Source of the DNA: UBA7683 sp964643895
Lineage (GTDB): Bacteria > Patescibacteriota > Saccharimonadia > Saccharimonadales > UBA7683
Direction of reading: 5' to 3'
DNA length: 13,135 bases
Assembly (NCBI GenBank): GCA_964643895.1
Contig: CAZXUE010000024.1
Location: forward strand, 1 to 13,135
Below the pieces are notes generated by a model. That model was not told where the DNA came from. It worked only from the letters and a program-made list of their open reading frames with translations, and searched no databases. Within the stretch, counting starts at the first letter, position 1. Each line of letters starts with the position of its first letter. The position numbers and the translations under genes are program-made. Positions 1-6,136 of this stretch are shown piece by piece.

Positions 1-24
1 TTGTGTTTTGTTGTTTACTATTTC

Positions 25-53
25 ATAATAGCAAAAAAGCTTATGTTTGTCAA
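25..53 (-). promoter_or_regulatory. Strong sigma70-type promoter reading out of the window
   Basis: On the minus strand there is a perfect -35 box TTGACA (53-48), a 17-bp spacer and a -10 box TATTAT (30-25). The 24 nt downstream contain no ATG and include TAG and TAA, so the gene it drives starts to the left of the window and has a short leader. ruvC ends at 173 and no terminator is visible between them, so this promoter probably re-initiates transcription for the next leftward gene. The identity of that gene cannot be seen. Confidence 0.75.
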
Positions 54-72
54 TAGTTTTTACAATAAATCA

Positions 73-163
73 ATTTAGTGATTAGTGTGTAGTTTTTAGT
101 CCTTAGAATGATCGTATCGCCAGCGATGATAATTACTGGATCCTGAGCCAAGTTTAGGATGAC
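73..163. other. Low-complexity and degenerate intergenic repeat sequence
   Basis: Positions about 75-107 are a degenerate run of TTAGTG/TTAGT-type units. They are followed by a small palindrome (ATCGC-CA-GCGAT, about 115-126) and a stretch ending in AGGATGAC (156-163). The same AGGATGAC octamer occurs twice in the intergenic region next to yebC (3046-3053 and 3105-3112). The stretch from 138 resembles the short dispersed GGATCCTGAGC...AGGATGAC elements found between genes in many bacterial genomes. That family assignment is from memory and weak. No open reading frame is supported here. Confidence 0.35.
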
Positions 164-172
164 GAAACCGGG

Positions 173-634
173 TTAAGGAGCGTATGTAAGTGCTGCGGCT
201 AGGGCATCAGCGCAGTCGTCGGGCTGCGGCACATCTTTTAGTTTTAGTTGAATTCTTACCATTTCTTGAACCTGTTTTTTGTCTGCTTTACCGTAGCCCG
301 TAAGAGTTTGTTTAATCTGTAGTGGCGTAAATTCCGCTATTAAGAGATCAGCCTGTTCACCAGCAAGTAATATTACACCACGTGCCTGTGAAACGGTCAT
401 AGCGGTGGTAACATTCTTTGCAAAGAAGAGCTGTTCTACCACCATTACCTGTGGCTGATTAAGCGCTATAATCTCAGTGATTTCATTAAATATAGTTAAT
501 AGCCGTTCGTGCGCTGGTTGATGTGCAGGTGTTCGAATTACTCCTGCATCAACCATTGTTTTCTTCATGCCATCTGCGTCGATAACACCGAAGCCAACTA
601 TACCGGTACCAGGATCAATCCCGAGAATTCGCAT
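173..634 (-). CDS. ruvC: Holliday junction resolvase RuvC
   Basis: Endonuclease that cuts Holliday junctions symmetrically during homologous recombination, acting with the RuvAB branch-migration motor. The 153-residue protein has the RNase H-like RuvC fold with all four acidic catalytic positions: D7 in GIDPGTG, E67 in VVEQLFF, and D140 and D143 in the C-terminal DDCADALA motif. It is slightly shorter than most RuvCs (about 160-175 aa) and ends soon after the last catalytic helix. Its first 20 nt overlap the end of the upstream phosphatase gene, so the two are cotranscribed and probably translationally coupled. yebC lies two genes further upstream; yebC-ruvC proximity is common in bacteria, though here two unrelated genes separate them. 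ruvA and ruvB are not in the window. Confidence 0.95.
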   Translation of the reverse strand: MRILGIDPGTGIVGFGVIDADGMKKTMVDAGVIRTPAHQPAHERLLTIFNEITEIIALNQPQVMVVEQLFFAKNVTTAMTVSQARGVILLAGEQADLLIAEFTPLQIKQTLTGYGKADKKQVQEMVRIQLKLKDVPQPDDCADALAAALTYAP

Positions 635-1418
635 GTTCGCCTACTAAATCTGTGAGTTTTGCATGAATATGAGAGTTACTGACAATCGAGCCGCCTATTG
701 GCTGGTTATAGCGCTGATCACCACCCATTAAATCTGTTACCTTACCACCCGCTTCCTCAACCAATAGCTTAACTGCAGCCACGTCGTGTGGGCCATCGCC
801 TTCGTATAGGTAGCCGTCAACTGACCCATCTGCAATTAAACACCCTGACCAAACAGCCCCGTGATTGGCAATTAGCCGAACACCTTGAGAGTAAAGCTCG
901 GTCGCAACGTCTGATCTGTCTAAAATATTACTTTGGAGCGGAGAAGCTTTGCGTAGCAGTAGTGCACCGTCGCCCCATCCACGTTTTGAAACAGCAATTT
1001 TTGTGTTATTACGAAAAGCACCCTCATTCTTAATAGCCGAGTACATTTCGTCGGTCATTGGGTTATATACAACTGCAACTAGCGGCTCGCCATCAACCAC
1101 TAGTGCCAGCGCAAAGGTGAAGGTTGGAATATGAACTATAAATGAAACCGTACTATCTATTGGATCACACACCCACACGACCGGCTTCTCTGCCTGCCAG
1201 CTTTCTTCTTCGCCCATAACTCCGTGGTCTGGGAAAGTATTCTTCACGCGCTCGATCAGCATGCTGTTAATGATTGTATCTGCAACAGTAACCGGTGAAT
1301 GGTCAGACTTTTCTTCAACCTTTTGATCAGCCCGGTAATATTGGTGCATCACTTGGCCAGCTTCACGTGCTATATTTTTGGCAAATTCAAGATATTCCTG
1401 GAGCTGTTCTTTCTGCAT
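615..1418 (-). CDS. Inositol monophosphatase-family phosphatase (IMPase/HisN/CysQ type)
   Basis: Metal-dependent phosphomonoesterase of the IMPase superfamily, 267 aa, a normal length. Visible metal and substrate motifs in order are D47 in TVADT, the acidic GEEE motif (E70/E71), the signature DPIDST at 85-90, and D212 in GPHDVAA followed by EEAGG (221-225). Two positions depart from the consensus: DPIDGT reads DPIDST, and the usual WD before AA reads HD. Every acidic metal ligand is still present, so it is probably active. Substrate cannot be read from sequence; candidates are inositol-1-phosphate, histidinol phosphate, 3'-phosphoadenosine 5'-phosphate or a sugar bisphosphate. The ATG at 1418 is preceded at exactly 7 nt by TATACT and by no Shine-Dalgarno sequence, suggesting a leaderless transcript that continues into ruvC, whose start overlaps this gene's end by 20 nt. 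Confidence 0.85.
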   Translation of the reverse strand: MQKEQLQEYLEFAKNIAREAGQVMHQYYRADQKVEEKSDHSPVTVADTIINSMLIERVKNTFPDHGVMGEEESWQAEKPVVWVCDPIDSTVSFIVHIPTFTFALALVVDGEPLVAVVYNPMTDEMYSAIKNEGAFRNNTKIAVSKRGWGDGALLLRKASPLQSNILDRSDVATELYSQGVRLIANHGAVWSGCLIADGSVDGYLYEGDGPHDVAAVKLLVEEAGGKVTDLMGGDQRYNQPIGGSIVSNSHIHAKLTDLVGEHANSRD

Positions 1419-1431
1419 GCCTACTAGTATA
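1419..1431 (-). promoter_or_regulatory. -10 element and leaderless start of the IMPase-family gene
   Basis: TATACT (1431-1426) is followed by 7 nt and then the ATG at 1418. A poor -35 (TTGTTT, 1455-1450) lies 18 bp upstream. No purine-rich ribosome binding site fits between the -10 box and the ATG. Confidence 0.6.
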
Positions 1432-1475
1432 GCGGGAATAAGGGCTCAAAAACAAAAACCTTACGGACGCGCAAC

Positions 1476-2960
1476 TTACTTCTTGGCAATTTTTGCTGAA
1501 ACTTTTTTGTACAGGTTAGTCATGTCTGTCCGATATTCATAGATTCCATAACCCACGGCGAGCGCTAGAACAACAAGGATTATTCTAAGATCTAGCCGAG
1601 ACGTACTTGGGCTCGTTGTTGCCGCCCCCGCAACAACACCCTTGGCTGTTGCCAACTTCCGGCAACGATTCGTTTCTGGATTACGCTCATACCCGTCTTC
1701 ACACGGCTTTGTATCATCACTTGTACCGGCTATTTTACGGCAACGATTAGTAGATGGGTTGCGCTCCTGACCAGCGGGACATGCCGCAAGTGTGGCGGTG
1801 GCGAGTGTAATTTTTCGACAACGGTTTGTTTCGGGGTTACGTGTTTCACCTTCATCACATGGTGCCAGCTCGGCGTCTGCTAATTCAATGGTACGGCACC
1901 GATTAGTTTCTGGGTTACGATACTTACCAGCCGGACACGGTGCCAAGATTGCCGTATCGGCCCCCGCCGAAACATCAGCTAATTCTTCATCTTTTAAATG
2001 ATACTGATTTACGGCATTTGGTGTAAGTGAATCTGTAATCTTCCAACCATCCGCAAAGTATGAAAAAGATTCCCCTTCGTGAACATTACTATAACTCACA
2101 ATATCGTCACTACTTGCGGAACTGAAAGTAATGCTTCCGCTGGCATTTGTAAGCTTGTCGGTAGTAGAGATTACAAAATAACCACCCGGCGGAATAATGT
2201 CCTCTGTGGTAAATACCGCAAGCTGAGCGGAAGACTTGCTCGATTTCACATGGCAACCCAATAAATATGCGTCCTCAGTTCCAGGGTTATAAAGTTCAAT
2301 AAATTCCCCGCCATCAGCCTCTAGACCTACTGGGTCAGAAACAAATTCGTTGATTCTTACTGAATTATCGCATTGAATTGGTGACAACACCGATTCTACA
2401 CAGTCGCCATCAATATTTAATTCGTAACCTACCGGTAACTCTGTGTCCATCTCGGGAGTTAACGGACATAAATCAACTGGCTCTGGTGCGTATCTTTGAT
2501 TCACATTATTACTGGTAACCGGAGTTAGCTCCCAGCCTTCTAAGAAATATGACCACGATTGATCTTCTGCTGCACCAGCACCATATGCAATCTCTTCAAT
2601 AACCACCATCTGGCCTGACTGCATTTGAAGCAGTTGAATAGTACCACCGCCATTAGTCAGAGCAAATGGTGTAATGAAAGATTTGTATTCACCACCAGCC
2701 AGGCTACCACTTAGGTCTAGTTGTCCGGCTTTGTCTTTCAGCTTAATTTGAAATACCGAAAGATCAAGATTAGTCGTACCAGAATTATATAGTTCAATAA
2801 ATTCAAAACCCAGCTCACTATAGCCGGGTGCATTTGGGTAAATTTCATTAATTTTTGGTAACGCCTGTGTGGTTTCGGTAGCGAGCACGTAATGAGGAAC
2901 AACAGCACTCAGCATAAGTAGAAGTACACCCACTAATAACTTGGTGGTTAATTTACGCAT
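1476..2960 (-). CDS. Secreted lamin-tail-domain protein with Cys/Arg repeats and C-terminal membrane anchor
   Basis: Predicted surface protein of 494 aa. Residues 1-27 look like a signal peptide (RK, hydrophobic core, VLA before TE). Two lamin-tail (LTD) domains follow, about 37-155 and 202-320, each opening with INE and a FIELYN core and closing with a matching SYF..GW..T....NAVNQ-like segment, so they are an internal duplication. Residues 342-434 hold four 26-residue repeats of the form C-x2-G-x2-RNPxTNRCR, with eight cysteines exactly 13 residues apart. A hydrophobic segment at about 456-474 and a basic tail (KK..AKIAKK) suggest a C-terminal membrane anchor with the bulk outside the cell. 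LTD domains occur in many secreted bacterial proteins, often beside nucleases or adhesins, but no catalytic domain is seen here. Function is unknown; a structural or adhesive role is plausible. Confidence 0.8.
   Translation of the reverse strand: MRKLTTKLLVGVLLLMLSAVVPHYVLATETTQALPKINEIYPNAPGYSELGFEFIELYNSGTTNLDLSVFQIKLKDKAGQLDLSGSLAGGEYKSFITPFALTNGGGTIQLLQMQSGQMVVIEEIAYGAGAAEDQSWSYFLEGWELTPVTSNNVNQRYAPEPVDLCPLTPEMDTELPVGYELNIDGDCVESVLSPIQCDNSVRINEFVSDPVGLEADGGEFIELYNPGTEDAYLLGCHVKSSKSSAQLAVFTTEDIIPPGGYFVISTTDKLTNASGSITFSSASSDDIVSYSNVHEGESFSYFADGWKITDSLTPNAVNQYHLKDEELADVSAGADTAILAPCPAGKYRNPETNRCRTIELADAELAPCDEGETRNPETNRCRKITLATATLAACPAGQERNPSTNRCRKIAGTSDDTKPCEDGYERNPETNRCRKLATAKGVVAGAATTSPSTSRLDLRIILVVLALAVGYGIYEYRTDMTNLYKKVSAKIAKK
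1659..1937 (-). repeat. Four in-frame 78-bp coding repeats (RNPxTNRCR modules)
   Basis: Residues 342-434 of the lamin-tail protein. First cysteines are at 342, 368, 394 and 420 and second cysteines at 355, 381, 407 and 433. The repeat period is exactly 26 codons and cysteines recur every 13 codons. The DNA copies have drifted at many positions, while the residues R-N-P, T-N-R-C-R and the Gly after the first Cys are kept in all four. This suggests protein-level selection and not a very recent tandem expansion. Confidence 0.85.
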
Positions 2961-2995
2961 ATGCTTATTTAATGACAGTGTTGTAAAAAATGCAA
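2961..2995 (-). promoter_or_regulatory. Putative leaderless promoter of the lamin-tail gene
   Basis: TTGCAT (2995-2990), a 17-bp spacer, TTAAAT (2972-2967), 6 nt, then ATG at 2960. The hexamers are weak matches, but the geometry equals that of the stronger promoters in this window. No Shine-Dalgarno sequence is present. Confidence 0.4.
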
Positions 2996-3040
2996 GAAAT
3001 ATTTTCGCTTCATTGATAAAACACTAGTGCGGTGCTGAAA

Positions 3041-3112
3041 CCCCGAGGATGACTTATCGGGGCATGGCAAGTCCCGCCTGTCTGGCCGACAGGACGGGCA
3101 GGTCAGGATGAC
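3041..3112. repeat. Intergenic double hairpin flanked by AGGATGAC repeats
   Basis: Two inverted repeats sit between yebC and the lamin-tail gene. The first is CCCCGA/TCGGGG (3041-3046 with 3057-3062). The second is a 10-bp GC-rich stem, CCCGCCTGTC (3073-3082) with 3088-3098, closing a TGGCC loop with one bulged A. AGGATGAC occurs at 3046-3053 and 3105-3112. The arrangement resembles REP-like dispersed palindromic elements. On the yebC transcript it could also act as a processing or attenuation hairpin, but no U-tract follows, so it is not a canonical terminator. Confidence 0.55.
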
Positions 3113-3142
3113 AGACCGTGGAGTTGTAGGATATAAAGCTTA

Positions 3143-3853
3143 TTAAGCTATGTCGAAGTTGCTATGAACGTTTGAGACATCATCCAACTCGTCGAGTGCA
3201 TCCATAATCTTCATGATCTTGCGTTCGACTTCTGGATCGCTAATTTCAATTATGTTGTTCGGCACATACTGCAGTTCGGCATCAATAATTTCAAGCTCAG
3301 CGTCTTTCAGTGCCTGACGAACCTTGGCTAGTTCGTTCGCTACGGTATATACAATCACCTCGCCCTCTTCTTCAACGGCATCTTCAGCTCCACAATCAAG
3401 AATTGTAAGTAATGCGTCCTCACCACTCGCCTTAACCCGAATTACGCCTTTGCGGGTAAACTGAAACGCCACACTACCAGGATCAGCCATAGTGCCACCA
3501 TTTTTTGTTAGTGCAGTGCGAACTTCTGGGTAAGTACGGTTTTTGTTGTCGGTTGCGGCTTCAACAATTATGCCTATTCCGCCCGGACCGTACGCTTCAT
3601 ACATTACTTCTTCAAGTGCTACTGCGCTTTTGTCTTTCACGCGGTCAATTGCGCGATGAATGTTTGCCAGGGGCATGTTAGCAGCCTTAGCTTTTTCTAT
3701 AGCTAACGCTAAAGCAGAGTTCATGCTCGGGTCCGTACCACCCTTTGCAGAAAGTGCTATTTGATTACCCAACTTAGTAAACGCCGCTCCACGCTTGGCG
3801 TCGGTAGCTTCTTTTTGACGTTTAATGGTTGACCATTTGCTATGTCCAGACAT
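3143..3853 (-). CDS. yebC: YebC/PmpR-family protein
   Basis: Full-length (236 aa) member of the widespread YebC/PmpR/TACO1 family. The diagnostic start MSGHSKWSTIK, the AIEKAKAANMP segment (about 52-62), YEAYGPGGIGIIVEAATDN (85-103) and the C-terminal YVPNN...LDELDDVSNVHSNFD block are all present. The family was long annotated as a DNA-binding regulator. Later work ties members to translation, including relief of ribosome stalling and mitochondrial TACO1. Unlike most genes here it appears to have a leader: TATAAT (3916-3911) overlaps the comEC stop, about 57 nt upstream, and GGAG (3868-3865) lies 11 nt before the ATG. It may also receive read-through from comEC, which ends 58 nt upstream. Confidence 0.95.
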   Translation of the reverse strand: MSGHSKWSTIKRQKEATDAKRGAAFTKLGNQIALSAKGGTDPSMNSALALAIEKAKAANMPLANIHRAIDRVKDKSAVALEEVMYEAYGPGGIGIIVEAATDNKNRTYPEVRTALTKNGGTMADPGSVAFQFTRKGVIRVKASGEDALLTILDCGAEDAVEEEGEVIVYTVANELAKVRQALKDAELEIIDAELQYVPNNIIEISDPEVERKIMKIMDALDELDDVSNVHSNFDIA

Positions 3854-3916
3854 AAGTCGCTCTGCTCCAAATCACATTTATCGTTAACTATTTACCAAAG
3901 TAATATACTTATTATA
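3854..3916 (-). promoter_or_regulatory. -10 box, leader and ribosome binding site of yebC
   Basis: TATAAT at 3916-3911 overlaps the TAA stop of comEC, and a second AT-rich candidate TATATT lies at 3907-3902. A leader of about 50 nt follows, with GGAG at 3868-3865 placed 11 nt before the ATG, a slightly long spacing. No convincing -35 box is visible. This is the only start in the window not joined to an operon that combines a leader with a Shine-Dalgarno-like sequence. Confidence 0.45.
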
Positions 3917-5375
3917 ACAGATTCCAATCTACAGATTCAGCTTCTATCCGGGCAGTCTTACGACCAGCCCGGCTCTTCAGCCACATCCACAGCAAGAAGC
4001 AGCCCAAAAGACCGTAGATACAACCCGCATGCCAAGGTTGAAGCTTCACTGAAGTCTGAGCCCATGGAATTGTAGATAACCTCTCTACTACCCATACAGT
4101 TACAGTCATCAGGGCTCTAACAGGAAGCGCCAGCCACAAGGCGACAACCGGAGACACCATACCCACAACACCTACAATAAATATCATAAGCATCGCAAAT
4201 GGAATTAGCGGCACCACCAGAACGTTTGCCAGTGGCGAAATTAATGAGACCTCGCCAAATATAACGGCAATAAATGGCAGGGCAAACGCCTGGGCAGCCA
4301 GGGTTTCAATAAGCACGGCAAGAAGAAAGAATGGCTTTTCACCTTTAAAATATGTGTGAATAATAAGGGGCGCTAATATCAGCACACCCGCAAAGGCCAA
4401 GAATGAAAGATACCAGCCAACATCTCCCCAAATATACAGCGGGTTCATAAAACCGGTTATTGCCGCACCCAGTAAAATTAGTACCAGTGGATTAAAAGTT
4501 CGCCCATAATACCACGCCAGTAAACTGAAAAAAGCTATGATGCTAGCGCGCATAATGCTTGGACTCCATCCAGTAATAACCAAAAAACCAGCAATGAAAA
4601 GCAGTGAGAAGAAGACCGTCTGATACGCAGAATATTTTTCAAATATTTTCTTCACAAACTGCACAAGAATAGTTAAGTTATAACCACTCACCGCAACAAT
4701 ATGAGTTAAACCGACAACCGAAAGCGCAAGTGCAAAATCTTCAGGCAGTGCTGATCTGATTCCCATAAGGTATCCGAGACCCAGGCTACCCTGCGGTTCG
4801 GGAAGACTTGAATATACGCTGGCAATAAAGCGTCCACGCATTTTTTCTACCCAACTTGTGTTCTTAGAAATGACGTTAATCTCCGCAAAACTGACACTGC
4901 CCTGGCGACTATTGCCTAAAGTACGATTCAGCTTCCCGGTAACCGATACCACATCACCGCGGCCTACGCTACTCGCACCAAAGCCACGAATGCGCACCCT
5001 CCCGGGTAATCTTGTACCATCAATAGTTACAGGGCTAATGTGAAATTCTGTCTGTTTTTTCTCGTCATAGCCAATATCGTCAGCAATTGGGCCGCTTACA
5101 GTAACGACCGAACCGTACAACTGCTCGTATCGGACCATCTTTTGGTAGAACAACTGACCTTTGAATATCCCTATCAGCGCCCCGATTACAAAAATCGCCA
5201 TGAGAGCTGGAGCTTTAGGCTTACGCACAATCAGAACTAGTAACGGCACTGATACTGCCCACCAATAGTTAATGCGGATGCCATACTTGGCAACAAACAA
5301 ACCAAAGCAAACACCAAATAACAGGAGGCCCACCAGCCACATTTTAGTCGCGCGCCACCCTCGCTTCAACTTCAT
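3912..5375 (-). CDS. comEC: ComEC/Rec2-family DNA uptake channel, lacking the C-terminal hydrolase domain
   Basis: Integral membrane protein of 487 aa that would form the channel carrying single-stranded DNA into the cytoplasm during natural transformation. Residues about 12-75 contain N-terminal membrane segments. About 85-170 form the OB-like soluble domain (DUF4131-type, with GRGDVVSVTGKL). From 195 on is the competence domain with the family motif HIVAVSGYNL (225-234), WSPSIMRASI (270-279) and GDVGWYLSFLAF, spread over many transmembrane helices to about 467. The metallo-beta-lactamase-like domain that makes classic ComEC about 700-800 aa is absent; the protein stops after a short basic tail, as in the shorter ComEC form. 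The ATG at 5375 lies 7 nt after TATATT, with a terminator immediately upstream. Confidence 0.92.
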   Translation of the reverse strand: MKLKRGWRATKMWLVGLLLFGVCFGLFVAKYGIRINYWWAVSVPLLVLIVRKPKAPALMAIFVIGALIGIFKGQLFYQKMVRYEQLYGSVVTVSGPIADDIGYDEKKQTEFHISPVTIDGTRLPGRVRIRGFGASSVGRGDVVSVTGKLNRTLGNSRQGSVSFAEINVISKNTSWVEKMRGRFIASVYSSLPEPQGSLGLGYLMGIRSALPEDFALALSVVGLTHIVAVSGYNLTILVQFVKKIFEKYSAYQTVFFSLLFIAGFLVITGWSPSIMRASIIAFFSLLAWYYGRTFNPLVLILLGAAITGFMNPLYIWGDVGWYLSFLAFAGVLILAPLIIHTYFKGEKPFFLLAVLIETLAAQAFALPFIAVIFGEVSLISPLANVLVVPLIPFAMLMIFIVGVVGMVSPVVALWLALPVRALMTVTVWVVERLSTIPWAQTSVKLQPWHAGCIYGLLGCFLLWMWLKSRAGRKTARIEAESVDWNLL

Positions 5376-5388
5376 ACCATTAAATATA
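5376..5388 (-). promoter_or_regulatory. -10 element and leaderless start of comEC
   Basis: TATATT (5388-5383), then exactly 7 nt, then ATG at 5375. There is no Shine-Dalgarno sequence. The place where a -35 box would fall is occupied by the hairpin of the upstream terminator (5394-5411). Confidence 0.55.
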
Positions 5389-5390
5389 AC

Positions 5391-5411
5391 AAAAAGACCC
5401 TTTCGGGTCTT
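5391..5411 (-). terminator. Intrinsic terminator after the Nudix gene
   Basis: On the minus strand AAGACCC-GAAA-GGGTCTT forms a 7-bp stem with a GNRA-type tetraloop, and the U-run extends from the end of the stem (five U at 5395-5391). It lies 45 nt past the Nudix stop codon and 2 nt before the comEC -10 box. Confidence 0.85.
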
Positions 5412-5455
5412 GATTGCGTATTGGAGGCGTCAGGTGCAAACTATTGCAACTAAAC

Positions 5456-5938
5456 TTACTTGTCAAACGGCGTTGCGCTGATACTGTTACTTAATACATT
5501 GTCGTCTTCATCAAAAATGAATTCAGCCTCTACATAATTGCCTTCCAAAACTTTAGGCAGCCAGTACTCATCATCTTTCCACATTGACTGATAGGGAATA
5601 TCTTCAATCTCGTACCACTGAGGTTTCATTTCTTCTGTCTCAGATGGTTCGCCTTTCCATACCTTACATACCCATACTATAACTTGTTGGTTCCAGTCAG
5701 ATTTATCATTTGGGAAGTAGAAGTTCAAGGTTGCGACTTGTTTTATATCAATCGGTAGGACCTTTATTTCTTCGTAGCATTCTCGGATAGCTGCTTGTTC
5801 TATTGATTCATTTTCCTCAGGCTTACCGCCCACACCGTTCCATCTCCCTTCCCCGAACCCTCTCTTTTTCAATGCAAGTAGTATCCTGTTTTCCTTAACA
5901 AGAAATAATAAGGTAGCTTTCTTAGGTAGACTCTTCAT
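5456..5938 (-). CDS. MTH1-like Nudix hydrolase (oxidized purine nucleoside triphosphatase)
   Basis: Predicted nucleotide-pool sanitising enzyme that hydrolyses oxidized purine dNTPs such as 8-oxo-dGTP to monophosphates. The 160-aa protein resembles human MTH1/NUDT1 closely: KKRGFGEGRWNGVGGK (24-39, including the base-contacting Asn34), and EEMKPQW with SMWKDDEYW (118-126), whose paired Asp residues read the base in MTH1. The Nudix box spans 38-60 with G38, E44, R52-E53 and E56-E57; its usual late Gly is Lys59. The reading frame is open to an ATG at 5956, but the first six codons would cover the -10 box and part of a terminator. ATG 5938 is chosen because TATAAT lies 7 nt before it and it aligns with family N-termini. 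The gene is monocistronic between two terminators. Confidence 0.92.
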   Translation of the reverse strand: MKSLPKKATLLFLVKENRILLALKKRGFGEGRWNGVGGKPEENESIEQAAIRECYEEIKVLPIDIKQVATLNFYFPNDKSDWNQQVIVWVCKVWKGEPSETEEMKPQWYEIEDIPYQSMWKDDEYWLPKVLEGNYVEAEFIFDEDDNVLSNSISATPFDK

Positions 5939-5951
5939 GACTAGCATTATA
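5939..5951 (-). promoter_or_regulatory. -10 element and leaderless start of the Nudix gene
   Basis: Perfect TATAAT (5951-5946), 7 nt, then ATG at 5938. The -35 position overlaps the hairpin of the tRNA terminator. No Shine-Dalgarno sequence is present. Confidence 0.65.
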
Positions 5952-5954
5952 AAC

Positions 5955-5976
5955 AAAAAACTCCCAAAAGGGAGTT
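5955..5976 (-). terminator. Intrinsic terminator after tRNA-Lys
   Basis: On the minus strand AACTCCC-TTTT-GGGAGTT is followed by a U-run (6 T at 5960-5955, two of which also close the stem). It starts 8 nt beyond the encoded CCA end of the tRNA, giving a very short 3' trailer. Confidence 0.85.
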
Positions 5977-5983
5977 CTTAGCT

Positions 5984-6063
5984 TGGAGGGCCCACTGAGA
6001 CTTGAACTCNNNNNNNNNNCCTGCTTAAAAGGCAGGTGCTCTAACCAGCTGAGCTATGGGCCC
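5984..6063 (-). tRNA. tRNA-Lys (anticodon UUU), with an internal sequence gap
   Basis: Acceptor stem GGGCCCA (6063-6057) pairs with TGGGCCC (5994-5988). T8-A9 and the D arm GCTC...GAGC follow. The anticodon arm is CCTGC-CTTTTAA-GCAGG (6036-6020), giving anticodon TTT. The T loop TTCAAGT and 3' T-stem strand CTCAG are intact, and CCA is encoded (5986-5984). Ten Ns (6010-6019) replace the variable loop and the first two T-stem bases, where about 7 nt would normally be expected. Position 73 reads U, whereas A is usual for bacterial tRNA-Lys. A dedicated terminator follows. No convincing promoter was found in the 175 nt upstream. Confidence 0.93.
6010..6019. other. Assembly gap (10 Ns) inside tRNA-Lys
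   Basis: Ten consecutive undetermined bases. A canonical tRNA needs about 7 nt here (a 5-nt variable loop plus two T-stem bases, expected CT to pair with AG), so 10 is probably a placeholder length. The junction between the left and right halves of the window therefore rests on scaffolding, although the two tRNA halves fit each other well. Confidence 0.9.
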
Positions 6064-6136
6064 TCGTCGTGACTCACTTCAAGTTCCGTTTATGTCGCAA
6101 GCGACAGAAGACTTCACTTTTCGTTGTCACTCCTCT

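Noticed and set aside
788..1134. Open frames on the plus strand opposite the IMPase-family gene
   Set aside because: They are antisense shadows of a gene with clear family motifs and have no promoter or ribosome binding site.
1659..1937. A 78-bp periodic repeat that might be taken for a CRISPR or tandem DNA array
   Set aside because: It is in frame within a long open reading frame, and conservation follows amino acids (Cys, Arg, Asn, Pro, Thr) and not DNA identity.
3912..5375. comEC as a broken gene because of its short length
   Set aside because: The frame is intact from a promoter-linked ATG to a normal stop, and the channel domain is complete. Missing only the C-terminal hydrolase domain is a known natural form.
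6064..6120. A tRNA promoter using CATAAA (6094-6089)
   Set aside because: No acceptable -35 lies at 16-18 bp, and similar hexamers are expected by chance in this AT-rich gap.
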